From NCBI GenBank assembly GCA_964347915.1, contig CAYGAM010000002.1:1-55233 (forward strand): DNA of 55,233 nucleotides, in the 5' to 3' direction. This DNA is from CAYGAM01 sp964347915. GTDB lineage: Archaea; Thermoproteota; Nitrososphaeria; Nitrososphaerales; Nitrosopumilaceae. The notes under the pieces were generated by a model, which saw only the letters and a list, made by a program, of their open reading frames with translations, had not been told where the DNA came from and did not search any database. Shown one piece after another: positions 25,416 to 34,126 of this stretch; position 1 is the stretch's first letter, and the number at the start of each line of letters is the position of its first letter. A program made the position numbers and the translations under genes.

Positions 25416-25839
25416 ATGCGAGTCTTAGCTCACCAGGATGACTTTTTACCGATGTATAATCGACTCCAAAGCCAGCCTAAAATGAACAAGGACATGCTGG
25501 GGGCTATAGGCAACATCAAGCAGCAACTGCCGCATTCTGGCCGTCCATTAGGAGTGCACCATAAGAAAAAGCAAATTCCACAATATTACACAACGCGGTA
25601 TAATCTGCATGCCTTGCATCATTTTGACATGCCTGACTGTCACAGGATTGTATATACTGCAAGGCGCGCTTCTAGTCTAGTTCCATTGCTACTGTCCCGC
25701 CAATAGTAACTGTCACAGGATTGTATATACTGCAAGGTGCACTTTCGCTGCTGGGAAGATTGAGGCGCTGTTTTTGGAACTTTTAGCGCACGATCAATAC
25801 AACAGGCGATTTGACTATTTTAAGAAAAAATCACACTAA
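25416..25839 (+). pseudogene. RelE/ParE-like toxin split by a 73-base duplication
   Basis: The first frame (25416-25706) starts MRVLAHQDDFLPMYNRLQSQ and reaches DMPDCHRIVYTARR, the typical fold core of RelE-type mRNA interferases. Then a block of about 29 bases (25636-25664) is repeated at 25709-25737. Because of the 73-base offset the frame is lost. Reading on from the second copy restores CHRIVYTARCTFAAGKIEAL then ...HDQYNRRFDYFKKKSH and a stop at 25837, a normal RelE C-terminus. The active protein would be about 117 residues. No antitoxin is recognised next to it. Confidence 0.75.
25636..25737 (+). repeat. 29-bp direct repeat, 73-base offset
   Basis: The block starting ACTGTCACAGGATTG occurs at 25636-25664 and 25709-25737, identical over 29 bases and similar for about seven more. 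It disrupts the RelE-like frame. Confidence 0.93.
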
Positions 25840-25858
25840 CAAGTGCAGGACAAAATGG

Positions 25859-25867
25859 TTATATACT
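25859..25867 (+). promoter_or_regulatory. TATA box deciding start 25888
   Basis: TTATATACT centred 25 bases before ATG 25888. Confidence 0.6.
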
Positions 25868-25887
25868 AATCAGTGTATATTTGCTGC

Positions 25888-26262
25888 ATGCGTGCAGCTC
25901 AAGGATCAAAAAATTCTATTTTGCAAGACAGCTGCCGCGATGAATTTCTAAAAATATTGACGGAAGGGCAGGCGGACAAGATTGACGCCCTCGTAAAAAA
26001 GCTTGTAGAAAAGAACAATCCGAGACTGCTAAGCATAAAAAAGGTGGAAAATCTTTTCAAAAAAAATATCGAATTCAACTCGCGAAGCCACCTGCTGCGC
26101 GAATTAAACGGAAGCATGAAGGCTTCGGTACTTAATACCATAATTGCCTATCTTGTGGCAGAAAACAAGATCGTCGCTAATGGCGATCGTTCGCTAACAT
26201 GGATTGATGCAAAAGGCAATACAAAGTTAAACAAAGCATTTGAAAAAGCCGTCCCGCTCTGA
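25888..26262 (+). CDS. Unknown basic protein, probable nucleic-acid binder
   Basis: 124 residues, starting MRAAQGSKNSILQDSCRDEF. It is Lys-rich and mostly helical (FLKILTEGQADKIDALVKKL, VENLFKKNIEFNSRSHLLRE), ending with a short strand pair (IVANGDRSLTWIDAKGNT) like a wing. It may be a winged HTH protein; no catalytic motif. It follows the broken RelE-like gene but has its own promoter, so an antitoxin role is doubtful. Confidence 0.65.
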   Translation: MRAAQGSKNSILQDSCRDEFLKILTEGQADKIDALVKKLVEKNNPRLLSIKKVENLFKKNIEFNSRSHLLRELNGSMKASVLNTIIAYLVAENKIVANGDRSLTWIDAKGNTKLNKAFEKAVPL

Positions 26263-26623
26263 ATTTTTCCGCATCCTCGCAGTTTGTCTTTTGTCCTGCG
26301 GGTGCAAGTCAATTTTCCAGCCAATGGCGGCACCAACTGCTGCCGGTGCCGCAAATCCCTAGCATTTGTCCTGCGAACCATCCGGCATCATAAGGCATCC
26401 GCGCATCGCATTTGCCGCCTGTTTGCTTCCGCTGTCTTTTTTGCGGCTTTGCATGGAATGCCGCCGGCCTGCGAATTTTCTTGCCTGCCTGCTGTTCTCT
26501 TGCTTTATGCCGCTTTGGCATCGGCGCCGCTGCGCGGGAACGCATGCAAAAGCCGTACCGCAATATCAAATTCTGGGAACAGCGTCCTCAAATACGGGAG
26601 CGGAACAGCTCCGGCAGCCGCGC
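26263..26623. other. Spacer between convergent genes
   Basis: Only a hairpin GCGGCACC/GGTGCCGC (26327-26352), 65 bases after the preceding stop, stands out; it lacks a T-run. No gene. Confidence 0.45.
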
Positions 26624-27502
26624 CTAGAATCTGAAATGAAACGCTGCATCAAGAGCTACTGCAGCAAATATGATGGTGAGGTACGGAGCTGTTACCTTGT
26701 ACGCTTTCCATGCAAAGTCCGGCGTCGGCGTCTTGGTCAGCTTGTAATGGTACGCCAGCATCAGCCCGCCGGATACTGCGGCAATCACACTGTACACTAT
26801 TCCCATGCCGAAAGCGTAAAGAATGAGCGAGTACGGGACAAGGATTATCGTATTTGCAAGAATGTATCTTGAGGTCCGCTGCATGCCGATGACTACGGGC
26901 AGCATTGGGACATTGGCCTCTGCATAGTCGTCCTTTATCTTCATTGCAAGGCACCAAAAATGCGACGGCGTCCACACAAATACCAAAAAGCCTACAAGAA
27001 ATCCCAGAATATCAAACGAGCCCGTGGCAGCCGACCATCCTGCCCACGATGCTGCGCTTCCTGCAATTCCGCCTATTACAATGTTTGACGTATTGAGGCG
27101 CTTGAGCCATGCGGTATAGATGATCACGTATGAGAATATCCCAAGCGCGATAAAGAATGCAGACAGCTCGTTGAGCGCAAAGTATCCGTACACTACTGAT
27201 GCGGCGCTTGTCCCAAGCCCGTATGCAAGGGCAGCCCTGGCAGGCAGCCTTCCGGACGGAATGGGCCTTGCGCTGGTGCGCTTCATTTGAGGATCAATGT
27301 CGCGGTCATAGTAGTGGTTTAGCGCACTGGAACCGGCTGACGCCAGCGTTCCTGCCGCTATGATGTGAAGGTACGCCCACGCGTCAAGTTCCGGAGCATC
27401 AGGCACCAGCATGCTTGCTGCATACATTGAGGTTACCGCTGTTATGACCAGCAGTACGACTATGCGCGGCTTTGATATCTCCAGAATCTCTCGCAGTACC
27501 AA
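26624..27502 (-). CDS. ctaB: Protoheme IX farnesyltransferase (heme O synthase)
   Basis: 292 residues of nine or so membrane helices, UbiA superfamily. The first Asp-rich motif is NHYYDRDIDPQMKRT (about 65-80), with the preceding SSALN. The second loop reads KIKDDYAEANVPMLP, as in CtaB/CyoE. The enzyme adds a farnesyl (or longer) chain to heme B, giving heme O for a heme-copper oxidase. Two TTG codons (27508 and 27502) precede LREILEISKPR; a TATA-like box at 27523-27532 is centred 26 bases before 27502, which I prefer. Single-gene unit. Confidence 0.93.
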   Translation of the reverse strand: MVLREILEISKPRIVVLLVITAVTSMYAASMLVPDAPELDAWAYLHIIAAGTLASAGSSALNHYYDRDIDPQMKRTSARPIPSGRLPARAALAYGLGTSAASVVYGYFALNELSAFFIALGIFSYVIIYTAWLKRLNTSNIVIGGIAGSAASWAGWSAATGSFDILGFLVGFLVFVWTPSHFWCLAMKIKDDYAEANVPMLPVVIGMQRTSRYILANTIILVPYSLILYAFGMGIVYSVIAAVSGGLMLAYHYKLTKTPTPDFAWKAYKVTAPYLTIIFAAVALDAAFHFRF

Positions 27503-27688
27503 TACCAATCCGTACTCTTACTAAATTAAATTCCTTTGTCATGTGGGCTTTGACATGGCAGCTGTTTGCGTTCGCTTGAGCCGAATCACATCTTTGCGGC
27601 AAGCAAAAATTCAATATTAGATCGGAGATCTTTTTGCATGCCGCTTTTGGCGGGCGTCAGCCGCTGCTGCCTTGACGCCGGAATGCAG

Positions 27689-29011
27689 TCATGCATTCCT
27701 CTCTTCCAACATGTTCTGAATCATCTCTTCGCCCATTTGCATGTGTTCGGCAAGCTGCTTTGCGGTTTTGAGGCTGGCAGGCTTGACGACTGTGGAGCTG
27801 CCATATTCGTCCCTGATGACAAGAGACACGTTGTCCATATTTACATGATCAAGCACTCGCGGATTGTGCATGGATATGATGATCTGGTTTGTTCTGGATG
27901 CGTCTTCCATATGCGAAATCATCTTGGCAAGCAGTCCTGGATGGATGTTTTTCTCCGGCTCTTCTATTGCTGTGAGCTGGTTTTCCTCTAAAAATAGGAC
28001 TATTATTATGGCAATCATGCTGACAGTTCCGTCTGACGCAATAGCGGAAGGCATCTCTTTTTTGTTTTTTTCCTTGAGGCTGAAGCTTGATGTGCCGTCG
28101 GGACTCTGATTGGCAGAAAACGAATAGTAAAAATCCATGATGTCGCCGGCAATCTCCTGAAACCTCTTGTACACCTTGGGATTCTTTTTTATGCTGTACA
28201 GAACTGCTGCCAGGTTGGATCCGTCGTATTTCAGATTTGACGGCGAACGTCCGATGCTTGTCCTTTTTAGCATGGCAGGATCAAAATTATACAGTTCAAT
28301 ACCGTCAAGCAATGCGGGCCAGCCGATTATCATGGATTCAAGCATTCTGGATTCTATCAGCAGCTGTTCTCGCCCAAGAGATGAATAGCCAAACAGCTCG
28401 TCCTCCTGCCAATCGTCATACCTGGGATCTGACGGAAAATCATATCTTGATTTTATCGTCCGGCCGTTCTTTGAAAAAATTATCCTTCCTTGAATAGCCG
28501 GATTCCTGCTATGCCTCCGCTTGAGCGAGCAGGGTATCTCCAATACGTCCTTTAAGACTTTGTAGCGGCCGTTGCTTTGAAGCGTGACGGCAAAGCTGTA
28601 GATAACATGCATGGTGAACATGTCTTCTGCGGGATCGCCTTCGTACTGCTCGCGGCGATACAGTCCGACAAGCCTGTAGGAAGATTTTGATGAAAAGTGC
28701 ACCTCCATCTTTAATTCGGGAGTTTGTGACGAAAAGTTGGTGATGAACTGCGCGCCTCCCTGGCGGACAACCGCCTCTGCCAGTCCGAGCTGCGCGATAT
28801 CCCTTAGAAATGCAAAGATTTGAAAAAGGTTGGATTTTCCAGACGCATTCTTTCCTACGATCACGTTGAAATTTTTCAATTCTATTTCGGCCTTTTTGAA
28901 ATTCTTGAAATTGCTGACTTTGATGAGGCTGATTCGAAATGGATCAACCTCGTCTGTCCATCGCTTTGCGCTTGGCTTTGGCGCATTTTTGCGCGCATTT
29001 TGACTGCTCAT
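27689..29011 (-). CDS. AAA ATPase of RecF/SMC-like (AAA_21) type
   Basis: 440 residues from ATG 29011. After a basic N-terminus, ISLIKVSNFKNFKKAEIELK leads to Walker A GKNASGKSN (about 55-63). In the last third come the signature-like ASDGTVSMIAI, Walker B LTAIEEPEKNIHP and an H-loop-like ISMHNPRVLD. The middle (about 130-280) is family-specific. No TOPRIM or nuclease motif is visible. Such stand-alone ATPases occur in phage-defence islands, usually with a partner. It is divergent to a methyltransferase (29212), 200 bases apart. A defence role is inference. Confidence 0.85.
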   Translation of the reverse strand: MSSQNARKNAPKPSAKRWTDEVDPFRISLIKVSNFKNFKKAEIELKNFNVIVGKNASGKSNLFQIFAFLRDIAQLGLAEAVVRQGGAQFITNFSSQTPELKMEVHFSSKSSYRLVGLYRREQYEGDPAEDMFTMHVIYSFAVTLQSNGRYKVLKDVLEIPCSLKRRHSRNPAIQGRIIFSKNGRTIKSRYDFPSDPRYDDWQEDELFGYSSLGREQLLIESRMLESMIIGWPALLDGIELYNFDPAMLKRTSIGRSPSNLKYDGSNLAAVLYSIKKNPKVYKRFQEIAGDIMDFYYSFSANQSPDGTSSFSLKEKNKKEMPSAIASDGTVSMIAIIIVLFLEENQLTAIEEPEKNIHPGLLAKMISHMEDASRTNQIIISMHNPRVLDHVNMDNVSLVIRDEYGSSTVVKPASLKTAKQLAEHMQMGEEMIQNMLEERNA

Positions 29012-29033
29012 ATGGAGGCTGCATCCATGCTCA

Positions 29034-29043
29034 GATTTAATCC
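29034..29043 (-). promoter_or_regulatory. TATA box of the AAA ATPase
   Basis: GATTTAATCC on the plus strand, centred 27 bases from ATG 29011; this discards the frame's 84-residue upstream extension to 29263. Confidence 0.6.
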
Positions 29044-29211
29044 ATGCCTCGCATGCGGGTTTAGATGCCGCCGCTCCTGCACACTGGTCAAAATGCTGCG
29101 GACCTGGGCGCATTCTGCCTGACGCTCCTGGCTTTGTCCAGACTGGAAGATGCGCATGCCGCTGGAAGCATACTATATAGACAATAATACTCAATTCAAA
29201 ATGAGAAAAGG

Positions 29212-30024
29212 TTGGCACAGCACCGCTCCCCGCTGCGATATGCTGGCGGAAAGACAAGGGCAATAGAGGAGATTTCCAAAGTTATACCTAGTGACACCAA
29301 AACGCTTTATTCTCCGTTCCTGGGCGGCGGCTCAATCGAACTTTACTGCGCCAATATGGGCATGACCGTATATGCCTTTGACAACTTCAAGCCGCTTGTG
29401 GAGTTTTGGCAGTGCCTGTTGAAAAATCCCCAAAAGCTTGCGAACACTGTTCGCAAATACCATCCGCTCCCCAAGGACAAGTTCTATGAACTGCAAAAGA
29501 CCCAATCTGATTTTGCATCAAAGTATGAAAGAGCGGCCGCATTCTTTGTTCTAAACAGATCTTCTTTTTCCGGAACTACGATGACGGGCGGAATGTCGCC
29601 AGGGCATCCGAGATTCACCATGTCATCCATTGAACGACTGAAAACGTTCAAGGCTGAAAATCTGCATGTGGAGCAGGCAGACTTTCACGAGTCAATTCCC
29701 AAAGCCGGCGGCAGCCTGCTGTACCTCGATCCGCCCTACCTTTTGAATCAAAAACTGTACGGCCGCGGCGGCATGCAAGCAGCGTTTGACCACAAAGGAT
29801 TGGCAAAACTGCTTCACAAATACGACAACTGGGTACTGTCATACAACAACTGCTTGGAAATACGCGAACTGTACGGCGGGTTTGAGATGCATTATCCAGA
29901 GTGGAAATACGGCATGTCAAACGACAAAAACTCCAGGGAAGTCTTGATAGTGAGCAGGAACATATCCAGACAGCTGCATTCTCGTCAATGCATGCCAAGC
30001 GAAATGAGCCCGGGACTGAAATAA
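29212..30024 (+). CDS. D12-class DNA adenine-N6 methyltransferase (second)
   Basis: 270 residues. Motif X PLRYAGGKTR (7-16), motif I SPFLGGGSIE (34-43) and catalytic DPPY (173-176) in YLDPPYLLNQKLYG follow Dam order. The protein is not close to the first and third methyltransferases in its target-recognition region. Start TTG 29212 has a TATA-like box (CAATAATAC, 29182-29190) 26 bases upstream; an ATG at 29201 is out of frame. Divergent to the AAA ATPase, from which promoters are separated by about 130 bases. Site specificity unknown. Confidence 0.9.
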   Translation: MAQHRSPLRYAGGKTRAIEEISKVIPSDTKTLYSPFLGGGSIELYCANMGMTVYAFDNFKPLVEFWQCLLKNPQKLANTVRKYHPLPKDKFYELQKTQSDFASKYERAAAFFVLNRSSFSGTTMTGGMSPGHPRFTMSSIERLKTFKAENLHVEQADFHESIPKAGGSLLYLDPPYLLNQKLYGRGGMQAAFDHKGLAKLLHKYDNWVLSYNNCLEIRELYGGFEMHYPEWKYGMSNDKNSREVLIVSRNISRQLHSRQCMPSEMSPGLK

Positions 30025-30641
30025 AGCGAGAATGCGCGCAGACTGGCATTCGGGCTGACTTGGAGCATCATGGCAGGCCATGAATGCAAAAGAATGACTG
30101 CCTGGCGCGTGCTGGAATTTTTTCCAAAAGGGACAGGCGGACCCTTTGCAATCAAACTGTCCCGCAATGCTCAAATTTTATCATACAGGCAGCGCCGAAC
30201 AAAATTCTGGATTTTGCGAACGCCCGATATTTAGCATAGCCGTTCCAGCCGGAAGAGCGCAGAAGCATCGCAGTATCCTGCACATAATGACGCCGAGTTT
30301 TTAATCGCTTGCGGCATGTTCCAAATTGCTTTATGCCAAGCTCACTGCGAAATCAATATTGCTTGCAGGATCAAAATTTTTGTTAGCGTGGCATCCTTAT
30401 CACGCGCCGAGTCTGTCATCGTAACATGGCACGCCCTCCTGTCCGCGATATTTCTGCCAGCATGCAAGCGCAAAAATGTCTTGTTGATTGGCATGCTGGG
30501 CGCTAATCAAATCTGGGCCTGAGTGTATGCGTAGATTGCATTGCCATTACTACAGCCTTGCCAGAGAAATTCATCACAGCATCATCTCTTGACGGGTACA
30601 ATAATCAGCAGAAGGCTTGACTGCTCTCAGCATGATTAGAA
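30025..30641. other. Spacer of about 600 bases
   Basis: No gene, RNA or repeat recognised. Confidence 0.5.
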
Positions 30642-30650
30642 TTAATATAC
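30642..30650 (+). promoter_or_regulatory. TATA box deciding TTG 30674 for the third methyltransferase
   Basis: TTAATATAC centred 28 bases before TTG 30674; the frame's upstream extension to 30617 lies within the promoter. Confidence 0.6.
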
Positions 30651-30673
30651 TATGCAAATCATTAAGGAGCATA

Positions 30674-31558
30674 TTGAGCAGCCAAAGAGAAATATTTGAA
30701 AATCATTCGGGGATCTCAATCCGGAAAACAATCAAAGCGCCGCCAATAAAGATACAAGGCATTAAGACAAAGCTTGTTCGCTTTATCGCAGAAAATGTCA
30801 AATGGACCGGCAATGGCAGATGGATTGAGCCGTTTCTTGGCTCTGGTGTTGTGCTGTTCAATATGGCGCCGGATAAAGCTCTTGCAGCAGAATCAAACGT
30901 GCACATCATACAGCTGTACAAAGCCATACAAGAAAACAAAATGAACGGCAAAAGCGTTAGAATGTTTTTGGAGAGCGAAGGACAAAAACTTCAGGAACAG
31001 GGCGAGTCTTACTATTATGAAGTGCGGGAAAGGTTTAACCAAAATCAGGACTCGTTTGACTTTCTATTTTTGAATCGAGCATGCTTTAACGGCATGATGC
31101 GCTTCAATTCAAAGGGCGAATTCAATGTGCCATTTTGTAAAAAGCCGAACAGATTTGCAAAGCCATACGTTACAAAAATCACAAATCAAATTGAGTGGGC
31201 AAGATCACTAATCTCTGCAAGAAGCAAATGGATCTTTGAGGCTAAAGATTGGAGGCAGACCGTAAGCCAGGCCGGGCGGGATGATTTTATCTACCTCGAC
31301 CCGCCGTACTATGGCAGGCACACGGACTATTATGACGCCTGGAATGAGCAGCAGATGCAGGAACTGGCAAAGTTCTTGGCGAATACAGAATGCAGATTTA
31401 TGCTGTCTCTCTGGTATGAAAACAAGTATAGAAAGAATGACGACATACAAAGATACTTTGCTGGTTTTGAAATTGCAAAGTGCGAACACTTTTACCACAT
31501 TGGTCCAACGGAAAGCCTGCGCAACAAAATGACAGAAGCCCTCATCATTAATCGATGA
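30674..31558 (+). CDS. DNA adenine-N6 methyltransferase of a type II R-M system
   Basis: 294 residues. KAPPIKIQGIKTKLVRFI replaces the usual motif X with AGGK absent, motif I is EPFLGSGVV (52-60), the hallmark NRACFNGMMRFNSKGEFNVP (134-153) matches D12 methyltransferases of type II systems, and catalytic DPPY is at 209-212. It should protect host sites from the endonuclease encoded tail-to-tail at 31559-32218. The two stop codons abut without a spacer base. Site unknown; relation to the GATATC group is possible from the partner. Confidence 0.92.
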   Translation: MSSQREIFENHSGISIRKTIKAPPIKIQGIKTKLVRFIAENVKWTGNGRWIEPFLGSGVVLFNMAPDKALAAESNVHIIQLYKAIQENKMNGKSVRMFLESEGQKLQEQGESYYYEVRERFNQNQDSFDFLFLNRACFNGMMRFNSKGEFNVPFCKKPNRFAKPYVTKITNQIEWARSLISARSKWIFEAKDWRQTVSQAGRDDFIYLDPPYYGRHTDYYDAWNEQQMQELAKFLANTECRFMLSLWYENKYRKNDDIQRYFAGFEIAKCEHFYHIGPTESLRNKMTEALIINR

Positions 31559-32218
31559 TTATGGCGCCCGCGCTGCTCTTCGCGGATGCGCGATAGCATA
31601 ATTTCTCCAGAATGCTTCAAATTCCTCGTTATTCTCAAATATGTATGAATTGTTCCTTAATTTGTCTAGAGATGTAATGCCCCCGATATTTGCAGTGTCT
31701 CCTGAACCTGACAATTTGTCTGCAAATTGCCATTTTTGGCCTGCAAAGATATTTGTGATATCGACCATCTTGAGAGTGGCTTCTTGTGGATTCCATTTGT
31801 AGATTATGGCGATTATCCAGTGTTCTGTATAGTCGTTATAACTGCGTCTTTTACCCTGCAACATTTTTTCGTTCGGATGTAGAAAATAGCCATTATACGT
31901 TCCAAGCGTCATTCTGGAAATTTTGTTTATTCCTTTTGCTACTCTGGCTGATTTTATGTCTATGGCGACAAGCTTTCCGTCAATTAGAAGAGAGATATCC
32001 GGATAAGTGCGGCCATTGGGAGCGCACTCTAAGCCAATCTTCATTTTTTTCGCCCATATCTTCAACCTTTCTGTCGTGATGGCCTGAAAAAGTTCGGTGA
32101 TGACTCGTGATTCTTTTGGCAATGGCGAAAGCGTGCCATCGGCATGGGAGATTCCAATTATGTCCCACTTTATCTCTGAAGCGATGCTCGTCAACTCATC
32201 ATGCAGAACAATAGGCAC
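31559..32218 (-). CDS. Putative type II restriction endonuclease, EcoRV-like PD-(D/E)xK
   Basis: 219 residues. The active-site strand pair reads GRTYPDISLLIDGKLVAIDI then K, i.e. P73-D74 ... D87-I-K89, the PD-x(n)-DxK arrangement, with Glu42 in the preceding helix as in EcoRV-type enzymes. Overall length also fits (EcoRV is about 245 residues). It should cut unmethylated DNA as a dimer with Mg2+. Start GTG 32218 lies 28 bases from a TATA-like CTTTTAGAC (plus strand). The convergent partner methyltransferase supports the call strongly; cleavage site is not deducible. Confidence 0.82.
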   Translation of the reverse strand: MPIVLHDELTSIASEIKWDIIGISHADGTLSPLPKESRVITELFQAITTERLKIWAKKMKIGLECAPNGRTYPDISLLIDGKLVAIDIKSARVAKGINKISRMTLGTYNGYFLHPNEKMLQGKRRSYNDYTEHWIIAIIYKWNPQEATLKMVDITNIFAGQKWQFADKLSGSGDTANIGGITSLDKLRNNSYIFENNEEFEAFWRNYAIAHPRRAARAP

Positions 32219-33043
32219 ATTTCAAAAGAGATTATTCCATCTTTTAGACTTATTGGAAGGCTGAGCATCCTGCCTGTCAAACCACATCTACTTGCATTCA
32301 TCGCTTTTGATGCCATGTGCAGACATACTGTAATGTGATATTTAGTGAAGATTACAAATATTATTGCTGAAGAGGAATGATTTGTGCGCATGCTTTCACT
32401 TTGATACAACATTATTTTTAATTGAAAGTATGTATACTGCCACTCAAAAATACTGTCGTATCAAAGTAGAAATATACTCACAGATCATTGCTTTTCGGCG
32501 ACAATAGTTATGAGCGGAAGTATAGATTGCCGCTCTTGACTGAACGCCTCAGTGTCATATCGTACTCGCCACTAATTCCAAATGCAGCTTATGCTAAGAA
32601 TGCATTTGACATGGATGACCTCAGCAATCTGTTTACAATTGTGAGATGAAATGAGGAACAATGCGCTAGCGCCGACATTTCTTCTAATAATTCGGCTGAT
32701 CTCGTCACAAAAATACAAGTTGTGGAGCAGGCTACATAATCGCCTGCCCTGACAATAAAAAATTGTCCCGCAGGTAGCCGTGATTCTATATACTCAATGC
32801 GACGGAGATCGTCTGGAAGCATGTTGTTATGGAAACACAGCCCGCACTGCTGCCAATATTTTATGCACGGTACAGATAAGTTTTCAACTGCTTGCCGTAA
32901 ATGCGGCTTGGCAAGCTTGGCCGAATCCTGCAAGCTTTGGCATGCCTTGCATGTATGTCCGAGAACAATTTGATTTAGGACAGTCCGTCATGCAAAGGCT
33001 GACTGCGCCGCGCCGCTTTGCGCGCGGCATGACGCTGCCGCCC
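32219..33043. other. Spacer of about 825 bases with dispersed repeat
   Basis: The repeat copy at 32431-32516 is the main feature. A 114-codon minus frame (32589-32933) has a partly plausible product (RIEYIESRLPAGQFFIVRAG) but no promoter or family; I do not call it. Confidence 0.5.
32431..32516. repeat. Dispersed spacer repeat, copy 2
   Basis: Matches 21391-21475 in the same orientation, with common blocks TATACTGCC, ATCAAAG, GAAATATAC and TTTTCGGCG. Confidence 0.65.
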
Positions 33044-34039
33044 TTAGAGCCAGTGCGGAATCTGGAGAAATCCGTCCATGCTCTCGCCTCGAAGCAGCTT
33101 GAGCAGGGCGGACCCCTGCGGCGTGGACAGGACCGGCTTGTCAAACGAGTTGTCGGTTGATATGCGCGGGCATGCGACCTGGATAAACGCGTCTATTCCC
33201 TTTAGGTTCCGCAGCCTCTCGTTTGTAATGTCGGTCATGGCTAGGAGCTGCACCGTCTTGCCCTCTTTTTCCAACTCCCGCTTGAATTTGAGCGCCGCAG
33301 TCTTTGAGAGCTGCCCGTCCCTTAACCCCAGAATGACGCCGATGGTGCGGGCGTCGGCAGCCTTGTACACTGACAGGACTGCTTTTTTGCGCATCTTTTC
33401 TGCAAAGCCTGACACCTCTCTTACTTCGTTAAAGTACGGATCCAATACGTATGTCGGCAGGCCGGTGGCAAGAGCAGCTCCTGCTGCATGAAAATTGCTT
33501 TGTCCCAAAAAGACATTGGCATCCGCCGCATCCATCTGCTGCGCGGCAGGATAAAATTCGCAGCCAAAGACTTGGCCGTCGTTAAGCTGCCCGCGCCCTT
33601 TTCCTATCCTGACTGCGACGCCGCCGCGCTCCAGCATACTTTTTACGCTTTCAATCTGATGCAGGTGCTGGCTGTCTGTGAGCAGCGAAACCGTCTTGCC
33701 CTGCAGCATGGAGGCGCACTGTTCCGCCACCGAATCAAACTCAACATCGTCAAAGGCGTCTATCATTATGACGCCGTTCTCAAAGCTGCTCATGCTGACA
33801 GTATGTCCGATATTAAAGAGGATTTCTGCTGCCAGGGTGCGGGCTCCCTGGGTGTTGAGATCGCACGAGCCCCATGTCGTATCAGCTATCACGTATGCAG
33901 GAATGCCAAACCGCTTCATCACCTGCATTGCGGCATCCTGCACCTGCGGAAGGATGCCGTCAGGACCGTTGAGGGCTACCGATGCAGGCTTGCGCTCTGC
34001 AATGACAGCAAAAATCTTCTCCGTGTCTATTGAAATCAA
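33044..34039 (-). CDS. dph2: Diphthamide synthesis protein Dph2
   Basis: 331 residues with the three-domain Dph2 plan. The three cluster-binding Cys are at C59 (TTWGSCDLN), C160 (GQVFGCEFYP) and C290 (IQVACPRIS), which hold the 4Fe-4S cluster. The archaeal homodimer uses AdoMet to transfer a 3-amino-3-carboxypropyl group to the target His of elongation factor 2, the first step of diphthamide. TTG 34039 is preceded by a TATA-like box centred 26 bases upstream. Divergent to tiaS, another translation gene. Confidence 0.94.
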   Translation of the reverse strand: MISIDTEKIFAVIAERKPASVALNGPDGILPQVQDAAMQVMKRFGIPAYVIADTTWGSCDLNTQGARTLAAEILFNIGHTVSMSSFENGVIMIDAFDDVEFDSVAEQCASMLQGKTVSLLTDSQHLHQIESVKSMLERGGVAVRIGKGRGQLNDGQVFGCEFYPAAQQMDAADANVFLGQSNFHAAGAALATGLPTYVLDPYFNEVREVSGFAEKMRKKAVLSVYKAADARTIGVILGLRDGQLSKTAALKFKRELEKEGKTVQLLAMTDITNERLRNLKGIDAFIQVACPRISTDNSFDKPVLSTPQGSALLKLLRGESMDGFLQIPHWL

Positions 34040-34060
34040 TTTGCCGTATGTGAAATGGCT

Positions 34061-34070
34061 TTTAATTTAA
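34061..34070. promoter_or_regulatory. TATA-like box between dph2 and tiaS
   Basis: TTTAATTTAA, palindromic, centred 26 bases from TTG 34039 (dph2). On the plus strand it would start transcripts near 34092, giving tiaS a leader of about 35 bases. Confidence 0.55.
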
Positions 34071-34126
34071 ACCAATTCAGCTCGGAACCCAGGACAACCC
34101 AAAAATGTGCCGGCTCCGCACCATTC

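Noticed and set aside
34055..34126. Longer N-terminus of TiaS
   Set aside because: The first codons overlap the TATA box, and the family normally begins just before GIDDTDS.
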